Below are positions 11,762 through 22,790 of a stretch of DNA of 64,000 bases, one piece after another. The translations under genes were made by a program, and so were the position numbers. Source of the stretch: Simmondsia chinensis (lineage: Eukaryota; Streptophyta; Magnoliopsida; Caryophyllales; Simmondsiaceae). The stretch is taken from NCBI GenBank assembly GCA_018398585.1, contig JAGTTD010000006.1, forward strand, positions 7,416,501 through 7,480,500. The letters are read 5' to 3'. The notes beneath the pieces are model-generated. The model was not told where the DNA came from, did not search any database, and was given only the letters and a program-made list of their open reading frames with translations. Every line of letters begins with the position of its first letter. Position 1 is the stretch's first letter.

Positions 11762-12543
11762 CTCCCCCTCCCACTGCTGATAGGGAGGGATCACGAGAAA
11801 GGATTTTTGAACCCATCGTCCCTTTTGCTTCGGCCCTTATAGGACCGAAGAAGAAGGACGACCCCAAGAGGGCTGAGCTCATAGATGTGTTTAAGGACGT
11901 GAAGATCAACTTGTCGTTGATTGAAACCATTAAACACATTCCTATGTATGCCAAGTTCCTCAAGGACTTTTGCACCAAAAAGAAGCGCGCACAAGCGCAT
12001 ATCCCGAAGAAGGTTCGGCTCACTGAGAAGGTGAGCAGTATTCTAGTATCAGGCGCCCCACTCAAGTGTCGAGACCCCGGGGCTTTTACAGTTCCATGCG
12101 TCTTAGGAGAACGTTACACTAACAGAGCCTTGCTAGATCTAGAAGCGAGTGTAAACCTCATCCCTTACTCAATTTTTCGGGAATTAGGTATAGGAGACCT
12201 TAAGCCAACGAATGTTACACTTCAGTTGGCTGATAGGACAGAGTGAGTACCTCGTGGGGTATTGGAAGATGTACTTGTCAAGGTTGACAAGTTTGTCTTC
12301 CCTGTTGATTTTCTCATCATAGATATAGACCCTACTCCTAGGAAAAAGCACAACGCTCCTATTATTTTAGGTCGACCGTTTCTAGCAACAGCCGACACTG
12401 TTATTCACTGTAGGACGAGAGTGTTGGAGGTTTCTTTTGGAAACCTCAAGGGCAAATTGAAGGTCTCGAACTTTGTTCGACACCCTGAGACTGAGGACGA
12501 GTCGGAATGCTATAGGGTTGATGATGTTAACCCTTTAGTATAA
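11701..12543 (+). pseudogene. Retropepsin-like protease of nested Athila-like element
   Basis: One frame carries an acidic linker, a basic segment (KKRAQAHIPKKV) and then the aspartic protease. The active-site region reads LLDLEASVNLIPYSIF, where related elements have D-L-G-A-S, so the flap-side glycine is replaced by Glu. The C-terminal part has FPVDFLIIDIDP and PIILGRPFLATADTVI, the conserved ILGRPFL motif. A TGA at 12244-12246 interrupts the frame just before VPRGVLEDVLV. Family enzymes cleave Gag-Pol. This copy is inactive on both counts. It is followed by non-coding sequence, not by reverse transcriptase. Confidence 0.85.
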
Positions 12544-14307
12544 TCAGATAAGCCCGACTCTACTATAAGTGCAGAATGTAATAATGTCCCCGTGTCTGTG
12601 TCGATAGTTGTGCGTCATCATCCAAATCTAGTAGGATAGAGAGTCGCGACCCCGATGCTGGTAATGATTCCCTCCTTGCTAGTCACGGGTTTAGAAATGC
12701 TATTGGGTTTGGGGATCGTCCCTACTGGGTCAACCTGAATTCTATGGTAGACACTGCCTCAGATTTTGATTGACATTGTGCTCTAAACTGTGTCCGGCTG
12801 AAGATGTTAAACTTAGCGCTCTTGGGAGGCAACCCAACCTACTTTTAATTTTGTTTTAATTTGTTTTTCCACATGAACTCTCTCAATTGTAGGTTCTTTT
12901 ATTATCCCTACCATGCTAACTTTGTTTCTCTTTTACTAAACACTTGTATAATCCCTATTTCTAACACTACTAACAAGTCCTTTTAGTATTCTGTCTTCTA
13001 TGTCTTCGATTGCAGCTTGCTATTTCTGTCCTCCCTTTTTGGATTTGCTCACCACGCATAGCTGAATATGCCATACCTCAGGTCGTCTCTTTCCTGTCCT
13101 TGCTTATATTTACTTTCATTGATTTGCATTGAGGACAATGCAAGGTTTGGGTTTGGGGATGGCAGATGAGAGTCAACTTTGTTTGTCCTTTAAACTTAAT
13201 TTGGCATAAATTAGCTACATTTTTGAAGGCATAAATGAGTATAAGGTTATTTGTGACCCTTATTGTAGCCCAGTTCTGTGATGTACTTTGACGATTAGAA
13301 TGATTATGAGACGAGATTATTGCTAGATCAGACTTTTGAATCTATATTTTTGTCTTCTAACTAGTTAGTGAGATTATTACTTTTCACCATTAATCTTGTG
13401 ACATATCCTACTATTTGGGTTGAAATAATGGTAATAATTTTAGAAATAGGAATCCACTATTCTACTTCTAACAATGTTGAAATCAATTGTACATTTCTTT
13501 ATCTTAAGTAACCTTAAAGAAAAGGAAAAAAAAAAGAAAAAAGAAAAAAAAGGTGACTGGTTGGTTCTTGTAGGCCCTGTGTCTCGAGCAAGTAAGCCCG
13601 TAGGGGTATCTCAAAACCTGGTACCTTGAGCCAACTGGGTCGGGCGCTACCAGTCGAAAGCTCGTTGTATGGGCCATGGGGAAAGCTTAAGAAGAATCAA
13701 CTTTGTAGTTACTAAAATAAGCACTAATACCTTAAAAAAAAAAAAAAAGTGTGTGCTAACGAATTAGAATGTGGATCCTTAAGACTCGAGCCATTAGGTC
13801 CGTAGAGGTTTCTTAAAACCTGGTACCTTGAGCCAACTGGATCGGGAGCTGCCGGCCAAAAACTCGCTACATGGATCTGAGGGAGACACACCTTACCGAG
13901 TGAAAAAAGAAAAAAAAAAAAAAAAAAGAATGGGGGAAACAAGCGAGAAAAGAGAAGCCTTTTGATTTCACTATTGATTAGCGGTGAAGGGTTATGATAA
14001 CTTATTCCTTTACTTATTACCTTTATGTCTTCTTAAAGTAAGAGGGATTTGAAGTAAGATGAAGGGGAGAAAAGTTCTAAGATCACTCACTAGTAAAAAG
14101 ATCTTAATGACGGCGACTTAAGTTAGAACTAGTGTAATAATAACGTCACATAAAGATTTGCTACTCTCAAGTACACTCTCAAATATGATTGAACAATAAT
14201 TTTCACAAGTGACCTTTGCGGTTAAATGCCTGAATCGACTTTTCCGCCAGTATCTAGCTTAAATCGAATCTTGCTTGAGGACAAGCAAGGTGTAGGTTTG
14301 GGGATGT
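12544..14307 (+). other. Non-coding 3' internal region with direct repeat and purine tract
   Basis: No reading frame has pol homology. GGGAGGCAACCCAACCT near 12825 matches a block I associate with Athila-type elements. A diverged direct repeat lies at about 13560-13690 and 13755-13890 (shared AAAACCTGGTACCTTGAGCC and CAACTGG.TCGGG). Purine-rich GGTGTAGGTTTGGGGATGT directly precedes the 3' LTR and is the likely plus-strand primer. Confidence 0.7.
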
Positions 14308-15826
14308 TGAAGCACTTGATTTTTACATATTTTATTTCCCATTCGTGCCATATTTTTGGCATCTACATGTGTGTTTTTGTTGTAATCTATGTACATTTTG
14401 GCTTAGAGCCCAACAGAGCAAACAAAGGCTGAAAAGTGGAAGATTCAAGCGTAATCGAGGCATAATTGAATATTACTTTTAGAAACCCGACCACGTATGC
14501 AAAATAAGTACCCATCGGGTCAAGATTCGGTCAAAAAGAGTCTTTCCTTGGGCGCGTGGATCGATTGACCATGCATTTTGGCAATCGGTCAAGCTTAAAA
14601 TGAGTAAAAGGCTAAAAGAAGGGTATTTATGACCCAATATTTTGCTAATGAACTTATGAAACCACTTGGGTCACGTAGATCTTTTCGAGAGCTTCGATTG
14701 GGTATATAATTTGGTCCATAACTCATTACGGATCAAAAGTTACGCTCGTTTTAAGTTAACTGAGCAAGCTGCTAAGGGGGCGCCAATCGATCGGTTTGAC
14801 CACCAATCATCGGGGATGGCACGGGACCAAACCTAAAGCACGCCCCATGTATAAATATGGAGGGGGAGACCTAATTTCACATCTATTGCCACGCCTCCTC
14901 TCCTCCCAAAGCCGCTACGAGATCCAAGGGGTTCTCAAACGCCGAAGCGCAAGTGGTCGGAGTGCCGGAAAGATCAAAGCAAGGATCAACGTCAACGTCA
15001 ATTGAAGGAGTTTTCAATTCCTAGTTGTTTATTCATTGTTTTCTCTTTTTTTAGATGTTAATGATGTATCAAATTCCCATGGAGGAGCAGACTCTTTTAG
15101 TTTAGGGATGAAGGGCGGATAGCTGCCCATATCCCAGATTTATATTATACTTTTGACGATTGGTTTAGTTATGTTATATTCGCACCCCTGTGGTGAGTTC
15201 CTCATGATTGTTGGATATTTTTGTATGTGTGCTTATAGCCATGACTAGATCTCCAACTTTGCAGCGATTAGTCTTGCGCTTGTAGCCTAGATCATAACAT
15301 AACAGGATTTCACGCGTGGTCAGGGTTGAGGTTGTACCCAACCCTGAACCCAATCTTTTATATAAATTAATATTGAATTAGGAGTAACAAAGGAATTAAG
15401 TAGTGCTAATGAGATAACCTATACTACACTTAGGGTGCTAATATAGGTTATGTCTTTAGACTAGTTCATTATCCTAAGCACTAATTTATATATTAACCTA
15501 GGCTTAGAGCTTGTAGCTTAAGTCCTTCAAATCAACGTCCTAAGTAAAATATAATGACGGGATACATGTTAAGCTACCCTAAATTCACTCCCTCAACTAA
15601 CCTCAATTAAATTGACACGTTCACTTTATATTCAGTTTTATTAATTTAGCCAACAATTTACACAAACAACAAAAAAAAACCCCCCCGAAAATTCAAACCG
15701 CTTGTTAATCACTAAGTCTAACTTAACACGATTCCCTGTGGATACGACCTGTATACCCGACAAAGCTACGACGGTCTCGTACGCTTGCTAGTAGACGGTT
15801 TTAAAACATACTTTTAAAACACATCA
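14308..15826 (+). repeat. 3' LTR of nested Athila-like element
   Basis: It runs from TGAAGCACTTGATTTT to AAACACATCA and is followed by the TSD CAGCC (15827-15831). It differs from the 5' LTR by scattered substitutions and small indels, so the insertion is not recent. The CCGATCGATCGG motif of the 5' LTR is CCAATCGATCGG here (near 14782). Confidence 0.9.
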
Positions 15827-15831
15827 CAGCC

Positions 15832-15954
15832 CCAGTCAAGTGGAGCGTAGAGTTAGGCCATCACAGATGCGATCTACGAAGGTAGTGGGGGCAAGAAGAC
15901 CAAGCCGAGTGGAAGAGTGTCGACGAGGACATTGACAGTTTAAGTGGGGAAATA
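15832..15954 (+). other. Right remainder of outer element interior and its purine tract
   Basis: This continues the outer element after the nested insertion. It ends AGTTTAAGTGGGGAAATA, a purine-rich tract abutting the 3' LTR, as expected for second-strand priming. Confidence 0.75.
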
Positions 15955-17227
15955 TGTCACGGTCCCGTTAAGGCCAGTGAGATGATGCGCTTGTGAGTGC
16001 CTTTATGTCGCGTGCACGTGCACCTCAGCGCCCGTGGGGCACACTCCTGCGCCTGTGTGCGCGGCCCAGTGTTTTGCGCTATGTGCAAGTCAGCACCGGT
16101 GTGCATCTCGACGTGAGCATATGGGAGCCCATGAATGAGAGCATGTCGTGCGCTGCACGCACACAGTGTGGCGTGCTATGTCGTAAGACACGTCTGGGGT
16201 TGCGGAAGTTCCCTTATTAAGAAAGACACGGGTAGTTGAAGTCGGGTTTGGGGCAACAAATTTCCTAACCACAAATAGTGGTGCTAAATGGATTTTCCCG
16301 GTAATAGAGGCGGGCCACAGTGCAGCCATAAGAGCGGCATGAGGTCTCCACGTGAGTAGGACACTCCATGGACACTGTGTTGGGGTCAAGGACCGACATT
16401 GTGCGTAATTAGTCTAAGGAAGGTTTGGGCCCTCATTTGAGCCACGAGATTTGACGTTAGAGCGCCCTAGTAAGCAAAGTTCAACCTTCATATGGCGAGA
16501 GCACTTGCGGTGCTCAAGCCTCCTTGTGAGTGGCGGTGTGCACCAGCTCCATTTACGTGTCTCATGGTTAAGTGGCATGGTTGGGCTACACTGTGCAAGA
16601 TGCAAGTTAAGCAGCCGTTGGTCGTGCAACGAAGTGTGCCCCCATTCTACTGATGCTACAAGATGGTTGCCCACTCAGGTGAGTGACGTGTTACTTTGTG
16701 AGATCATGTGAACTATCCACAAGGACAGCGGCCTCGAACACGAGATGCGCCCACGGGACTTGGTAGTCCTTGGGTGCCATCTAGACCAGGGTTACTCCAG
16801 GCTACTTCTGAGAGTTTGCTGACACTGTGGAGGATATGTGACTTGAGGAATGACTCGGGAAGTTGAGACATGCGGTTGAGACTTGAAGGGCGTCACTGGT
16901 GTCGGACATAAGTGGAGGTGTGCAGCTAGTGTACTTGTCCAAGATTTGGGCAAATGCGCATGTATACAAAGAGGTTGGTTGAATGTCGTTATGCCACTAA
17001 GTGGGTTTGCCTTTGAAGTCATTGGACGATTGGGGGTAAACTTGTGACACCGAGTGGGACTCTCGGCCTGAGAGGGGTTGCGCTTGTCAAATCATGTGTG
17101 CCGCAATAAAGAAAAAGTACGTGACAAGGGGTGAAAGAGCCTCTCTCGGAGTACGGCTGGCCTTGATTTAGTGGAGTCTTGGCGCCACACGGCTATTTAT
17201 TTCTCCGTGCAAAGTAGGACCGTGACA
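15955..17227 (+). repeat. 3' LTR of the coding-free element
   Basis: It starts TGTCACGGTCC and ends GGACCGTGACA, a perfect 11-base terminal inverted repeat. It is about 90 bp shorter than the 5' LTR because of internal indels, with many substitutions, so the element is older than the Athila-like element inside it. Confidence 0.88.
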
Positions 17228-17232
17228 CTATG

Positions 17233-19738
17233 TCCCTAGGGGACATTTACGTTACATTTATGTTGTGAACTAGGTTGCATCCTAAGAAAAGGGTGAAGGT
17301 GAGGACAGTGTGCTGACATTTAGAGAGTTGTTATTATTGAGGTAGAAATTGTTACTGTTGGAGTAATGATGTGACTTATAAATAATAAGTGTCACAAAAT
17401 TACCTTGATAACTACAATCTTCCTCTAGCAATATCAATTTTGCCATGATAATAACATCACCCTAAATTTATACAATCAGCTTAAACCCTTTCTTCCTGCC
17501 TATTTCAAGGAGGTTTCTTGACCTTTTTGTCTAATCTTGAAGTGATCCATATTTTAGTTAGACAAGGAATGCCCCTCTGAGTAGGTAAGCAAGTACGAAC
17601 TAGCCCAGCACCCATCATTTGAATTCGAACTTGATAAACTTTATCAAGCTCGAGTTTGAGCCGATCTCTTATCAAGCCTTCAAACCTGTATTTGAACTCA
17701 ATTTGATAAGATATTAATATATTTCATTATCGGCTTGGCTCACCTCATTAGGCTAATTGAGCTAATTCGAGCTCTTTATCAAGTTGAGCCAAATCAAGCT
17801 CATAAATAAGCCATGCTTATAATCAAGTCAAGCTCGCTACTAAGATGAGCTATTTGAGTTACTACCAAAGCCATTACCAAACCATTTTTGAGCTAATATG
17901 AACTATTAACGAACCCTTAACGAACTTCCAATGAGCTCTTATCAAGCTGCTAACGAGTCATTATCAAATTGTTCACTAGCATTAGCGAGCCGAGCATCCC
18001 TTGTTTAAACTCGGCTAGTTAAGCTTATTGACCCTGCTCGAACTCAGCTCGATAAGTTATTGAGGTCCCATAACGAACATCAACTAGCCTTAATCGATTT
18101 TAAACCCTAGTGCATTGAACTGTGGTTCTTTTACACCCCCTAGACTGAATTTTAAAAGCCTCAGTCTTGGCTCTATATTACCGCTACATCAAGGCTTCAT
18201 TCAACGCCAAAAAGGATAAAGATACAATTGTCTTTGCACTATAGGTAATTGGTCACAAGGTGCCTCCAAGACATCCTAAACTTATGGGGACATTTAGTTA
18301 CGATGATAAAAGTATTTGACAATTACTTCTATAGAAGTTCATATATAGTCCTTTATGGCCAACCTAGTTAATTGTTTGGCTCCCAAGAGATCAAGCTTAG
18401 CCCACTAGGAGGCCCCAGAAATGGTGAGTTCGCAACCAAAAATACACTGCAATCGTTAGAAGTGGCTTTTGCTTTTTACTATTAGCCGACAAAATTGTAA
18501 TACAAGACAGGCTACTCGTACAAGCGAGGCCTAAGTTAACCCATATAAAATTGTTAGAAGTGGCTGGAACTGGCGTTAGCCAATCTACCCACACCCGATC
18601 CTTCATCTCGAGTTTGAGCAACATCTGGTAAAAAGCACATACAAAACTATAGTTGCAAGTAGTTCCTAAAATAAATGCAATTCAGCGTTGAAAGTCATAT
18701 TTACATTCCAACTCATATCAAACTCTATGAAAACACGATATAAATAATAACGGAAACGTTGAGATAATAAGATATATACTAGACGATTTGTAGGCTAATT
18801 CTATCACTCAATTTAAGGAGAAATTGAATTATGCGGACATGTTGGAGTCAATTTTCTCAATCTTATTCATTGGAATACTCAATTTTGCCGGTTATTGTTT
18901 ACTTATTGACTTTATATTAATATTTATGATTTAACACCTCAATTAAAAAAATTTCATTAACTTTTTTGTATATCTAATACATAGTAATATAAACCTCCCT
19001 CCGCACTCCCAACTATAGAAACTTTTATGACTGCCGACATCCTTGCTCCCGCTTTCATTTCCGTTCCCATTCCAGCTTCTGCTATGTGCAACTATGGATA
19101 AAGCCCAAGTCCGTAACTCACGAAAGTAACAAAAGGTGTAAGCTGTTCAGGCAATTCCAACATAGGAACAGCTACCTAAATCTTTTCTGATTCAGAAATG
19201 TTAATCAGAGCTACAAGGCCTCAACCCACCATGGAAGACAGACATCAAGATGTTTCAAGAATTATCCTCATGAACAGCATAGTTTCAGTGCACATCCACC
19301 CAACAAAATGCAAACAATGAAGCAAAACAAACACTGATAGAAGGAAAATGAATCATTCCACATATAACCATGTCAAATTGAAAGAAAAATCTGGCAAAAT
19401 ATTGATTACAATTAGATTTTTTTTTTTTTTTTTTTTTTTTTTGGGCATATAACCGTTTCAAGATCTCAAGAATCCAAAAACCAGAACCACAAAACATGAT
19501 AGAACATGAAAGAATAAAAGGAAAGTGAAAAAACACACCTCAATATTTGCAGAGGAAGCAAGCGCCTTGGATGTAGAAAAACCAATCAATACAATATATG
19601 TCAAGTAATGTTATTGTCAGAGCAAAAAATGTTAATGTTAGAGCAACCTTATGAAAATTTATAGCTATTATTCACTCAATTCACGTCATTGCTCTAGTAA
19701 TAACAGTTTTTGTACTGAAAATAACAATAGCCTGTTTG
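17233..19738. other. Spacer downstream of the AP-3 delta gene, with one repeat copy
   Basis: About 17600-18065 is rich in GAGCTC/GCTCGAGTTTGAGC-type words. It is related, in inverted orientation, to 29850-30115, probably the same non-autonomous transposon family. The remainder (17233-17600 and 18065-19600) holds no recognised gene or repeat. A 22-base T run lies near 19420. On the minus strand, just past the AP-3 stop codon, AATAATAGC at about 19665 is a candidate polyadenylation signal. Confidence 0.45.
17600..18065 (-). repeat. Dispersed repeat with GCTCGA/GAGCTC words, copy 1
   Basis: Its reverse complement aligns with 29850-30115, for example CGTTAAGGGTTCGTTAATAG with CGTTAAGGGTTCATTAGGAG, and TAACTCAAATAGCTC with TAACTCGAATAGTTTAGCTC. 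Such words are typical of ends of non-autonomous plant DNA transposons, but no clean terminus or TSD was found. Confidence 0.5.
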
Positions 19739-22549
19739 TTAAAGGAGAAAATCTGGGACTGTCGGCTTTTGTACAACATTGTGGCTTTCTGATCCCTGCT
19801 GGTCTTTGTGTTTACGATGATGGCGATCACTACTTTTCTGCTTATGCTTCCGACTATTTCCTTCCGTTCCCACATCACTTTTACCATGGTTATTGTGTCT
19901 TTTCTCCTTGCCATGAGTTTTATTCTTGCTTCTTCTTGAACTTGGCTTTCTACCCTCGCAATTCTCTACATCAACCAAATTCTCTCTCGAATCAATAGTA
20001 CTTTCAATGACCAGTTTTTCCTTTCCTTTTCTCTTACTAGACGGCTTATTCACTAAGTCATGTTGTGATGAGCTAGATGCTGCTTCATTGCCTAAAAGGA
20101 CATCCCTTACAGCACCAGAAATCAAGTCATCTTTTACTTCTGGTTTTTTCAATGGAATTTGTGTGTCAAAATCATCCAATTTGACAACTACTGGCCTAGG
20201 CCTCCTTTGATTTTGCTTTTTCTTGAGGAGAAGCGATTGCTCGGTCAATTTCACTAGATCGTTCACCTCATCATTACGATCATCTAGAGATTTAGTTTCA
20301 ATGGCAGACGGGTATTCATGGGACAAAACACCATTTTTCTCTGAAGGAAGATAGTATAATCCATGTCTCTTACGGTGCTCCACAAGCAGAGATGTTGATT
20401 CATTTGATTGTTTTGAATCTTCGTTAGAATGACCATTAATGATAGAAATCGTTTCCCTCTCTTTATGATGAAATGATCCAAGAGAAAATGATGTTGAGGG
20501 GTGTAAATTAACATCACCATATATCATATCCAACTCGCTAAGATCTTTTTTGAGCGTAAGCCCATGGGGTATAGGAACTTTTGCTTGTGCATTTGCTGAG
20601 ATAGGACCAAGCTCATCAGAAAATGAATCATAAATCAGTCCTATGATTTCAGAAACCTCAAATTGTTTCTCCTTTATGTCCCTTTTTTCCTGAATCGAAT
20701 GACTGAGAAGATCATGCTTGACTAAACCGATGACACCAAGAAAATTGCGCGTTCTCTCTCGTATTTCCACTTCATGGCTGCATGAAAGTGGGCTCAATGC
20801 CATTTCACTAAGATTCAATAAGTTAACAACTGACTCCCGCGTAAAAGTTTCCATCTCTATGGAAGAAACTATGTTGTCCTCACCCTCATCAAATGACTTA
20901 TCCAAACCCAGAAGATTAGAAGCTCCACGTTCTGAATTCTGATGCAAAGACTGTGAATCTGACTCGAAATAAGTATGGAGGCAAAACAGCGTTACCTTGA
21001 AAGCAGATTCAATATAGACAGCTCTTATGGTTGGTGGTAGTAGATTAGTGCGTGGCTGCAGCAACGCGTCCACCAATTCAAACGGGTTCCTTGAAAACTC
21101 CACGTATTCCCCCGAGATCCACGCAGCAGAACATAATATCCTGTGCAAGAAAGGATTGCCTAGTAGAGCAGGATCAATCAATAGATCTCGGCTAACATGA
21201 ACAAGCTGTGGTCTAGCGTCTTTAACCCGCATACCAATATCAATGAGTTGGTTCTCAATTTCCTCCCCACATTGACAGTGCAGAACTCTTGACATTTCTC
21301 CAAGTAACAATATATACCAATCGAAATCAAAGACTATCTCATAATAATTCGCAGAGCACGTGACCAATATTGACCTGAGAATCTCGTTACAGAACTCTGG
21401 GTCAGATTTTAGAGCGTAATTAACCAAAACCTTGGTGATTTCAGCTACATTATCCTCAGACACCATCGTCATGACAAGCCGCAAAGCCTCCAGCTTAATA
21501 TTAGGATCAGCATCACTCAAGGACTTAATCACAACCTCCTTATTCTCTAACACCGCCCACAAGTGTCTCAAAGCAAGACCAGAAAGTGCTTGCAACCCAA
21601 GATACTTTAGATTTGGATCGTCATCAACCACCAACTCCCTGACCTTCGCAACCGCGAGCTTCACCGCAGACTCATAATCACTCAAGCTACTAACCACTGT
21701 CCTAATACACTCGAACAACAACGATTTTGCCATTGTCTTCCTCATGATCTCACAAACTGGCTCCACAATCTTTTTAGCCAACCTAGGTTCAAGAGGTGCC
21801 AACTCAGCAAAGATCTTCAACACCTTAATCAACACCCAATTATTCTTACAATCAATCAATACCCTATAAAACTCAGGTGCCAATGGCAAATACGCTTTCG
21901 GGTCTCTCAAAGTAAGCTCACAGAAGACCCCAACAGCCGCAGACACCGATTCTGGATCAACGCTCTCTAAACCCTCAACCAATCTCTTGAAACACACTCT
22001 AACCGCATCCGGGTACTTCTCAAAAACCCTCAAAACAACAGCTATAGCCCTCTTCTTAACATAAGGTCTAGTACTAGAAAGCAACACGAATATCTCATTA
22101 CACAAATCACGAGACAAATCAGTAGTAGCAACAACAGACAAGCATTGAAGTGCAAGGCTAACTTCAAAATCTCTACCACAAGAAAGATCCTTGCGGAACT
22201 GATTAGTAGCAAGTAAAAGAACATCAGTACAATCGTTAAAGGACAAAGAAGCGGCTAAATACCCAATCTTTTTGAGAGAAAACTGGTGAAAACTCATCAC
22301 TTCAACAACATGAAAAGCAGCCCAAGACATGTCAAACCCATAAAGAGAATGAAGATAAGTTAACTTCAACAAAGCAGTGGATTTTGTATGTGGGTCAGTG
22401 GATTTGATCTCTCTTCTGATCTCTTCCATGGATTTAGACAAGAAATTGGAAGTGGGTATTGAAGATTCGGTAGATTGAAGGCGAATTCCTTTGATTAAGT
22501 CATCCAGAGAGCGCTGAAAGAGGGTTTCCATGATTGATGAATTCGCCAT
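19739..22549 (-). CDS. AP3D: AP-3 complex subunit delta (delta-adaptin)
   Basis: Large subunit of the AP-3 adaptor, which packages cargo at the Golgi or endosomes for direct transport to the vacuole. In Arabidopsis the complex affects vacuole biogenesis and protein storage vacuoles. The 936-residue frame is uninterrupted and intronless, close to the Arabidopsis protein in length and layout. Residues 1-600 form the adaptin N-terminal HEAT-type solenoid (FQRSLDDLIKGIRLQ, EEIRREIKSTD, TKSTALLKLTYL, DMSWAAFHVVEVMS, VVLRVFEKY, FCELTLRDPKAYLPLAPEFY, NWVLIKVLKIFAELAPLEPR, LKYLGLQALSGLALRHLW). An acidic linker follows, with the conserved EHRKRHGLYYLPS and RPRPVVVKLDDFD. A Lys/His-rich tail then ends PDFLL, as in other plant delta subunits. 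The start at 22549 is chosen because it follows AACAAAA and the N terminus matches the family; a second Met lies six codons on. The ear domain of animal delta is absent, as in plants. Confidence 0.97.
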   Translation of the reverse strand: MANSSIMETLFQRSLDDLIKGIRLQSTESSIPTSNFLSKSMEEIRREIKSTDPHTKSTALLKLTYLHSLYGFDMSWAAFHVVEVMSFHQFSLKKIGYLAASLSFNDCTDVLLLATNQFRKDLSCGRDFEVSLALQCLSVVATTDLSRDLCNEIFVLLSSTRPYVKKRAIAVVLRVFEKYPDAVRVCFKRLVEGLESVDPESVSAAVGVFCELTLRDPKAYLPLAPEFYRVLIDCKNNWVLIKVLKIFAELAPLEPRLAKKIVEPVCEIMRKTMAKSLLFECIRTVVSSLSDYESAVKLAVAKVRELVVDDDPNLKYLGLQALSGLALRHLWAVLENKEVVIKSLSDADPNIKLEALRLVMTMVSEDNVAEITKVLVNYALKSDPEFCNEILRSILVTCSANYYEIVFDFDWYILLLGEMSRVLHCQCGEEIENQLIDIGMRVKDARPQLVHVSRDLLIDPALLGNPFLHRILCSAAWISGEYVEFSRNPFELVDALLQPRTNLLPPTIRAVYIESAFKVTLFCLHTYFESDSQSLHQNSERGASNLLGLDKSFDEGEDNIVSSIEMETFTRESVVNLLNLSEMALSPLSCSHEVEIRERTRNFLGVIGLVKHDLLSHSIQEKRDIKEKQFEVSEIIGLIYDSFSDELGPISANAQAKVPIPHGLTLKKDLSELDMIYGDVNLHPSTSFSLGSFHHKERETISIINGHSNEDSKQSNESTSLLVEHRKRHGLYYLPSEKNGVLSHEYPSAIETKSLDDRNDEVNDLVKLTEQSLLLKKKQNQRRPRPVVVKLDDFDTQIPLKKPEVKDDLISGAVRDVLLGNEAASSSSQHDLVNKPSSKRKGKEKLVIESTIDSRENLVDVENCEGRKPSSRRSKNKTHGKEKRHNNHGKSDVGTEGNSRKHKQKSSDRHHRKHKDQQGSESHNVVQKPTVPDFLL

Positions 22550-22790
22550 TTTTGTTGATCTTGAAGAGGAAGAAGAATTATGGGGTTTTCATGAGTGGGG
22601 AAATTGAGTAAAGGGGGGGATTTTGATGGGAGAATGAAGGATTTGGGTGCGATTAAGCACGACGATGATGATTTTCCAGCAAACAGTGCGTTGGGAAAGA
22701 TTTGTAAAAACCTAATTTGATCTGGGAGTGTGAGACAGAACCAAAAGAAAATTGATTTGAACAATGTTAACAGTTTTGAGTTAATTAGTC
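22550..22790 (-). promoter_or_regulatory. 5' flank and leader of AP3D
   Basis: This is the sequence immediately upstream of the AP3D start. The first 100 bases are C/T-rich on the coding strand (CCCCTTTACTCAATTTCCCC, TTCTTCTTCCTCTTC), as in plant 5' leaders. A start site or TATA box cannot be placed with confidence. Confidence 0.4.

Larger units (their letters stand above)
9077..15826 (+). mobile_element. Non-autonomous Athila-like Ty3 element (gag-pro only), nested
   Basis: A complete structure: LTR 9077-10589, tRNA-Asp primer site 10596-10613, gag 10895-11761, protease 11701-12543, long non-coding 3' region, purine-rich tract, LTR 14308-15826. A perfect 5-bp TSD CAGCC (9072-9076 and 15827-15831) marks insertion into the internal region of the element at 6469-17227. 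Reverse transcriptase, RNase H and integrase are absent. The 3.7-kb internal region has no room for them, so this is a deletion derivative or a member of a gag-pro lineage moved in trans. Confidence 0.92.
6469..17227 (+). mobile_element. Coding-free LTR retrotransposon (LARD-like), split by a nested element
   Basis: The element has a 5' LTR (6469-7829), an initiator-Met primer site (7832-7845), an internal region (7846-9076 and 15832-15954), a purine-rich tract, and a 3' LTR (15955-17227). Removing the nested element and its duplicated target leaves about 4.0 kb. The flanks are TTATG (6464-6468) and CTATG (17228-17232), a 5-bp TSD with one change. No gag or pol homology was found in about 1.35 kb of internal sequence. 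It must have been moved by a partner's enzymes, and which superfamily supplied them cannot be told. Confidence 0.87.
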
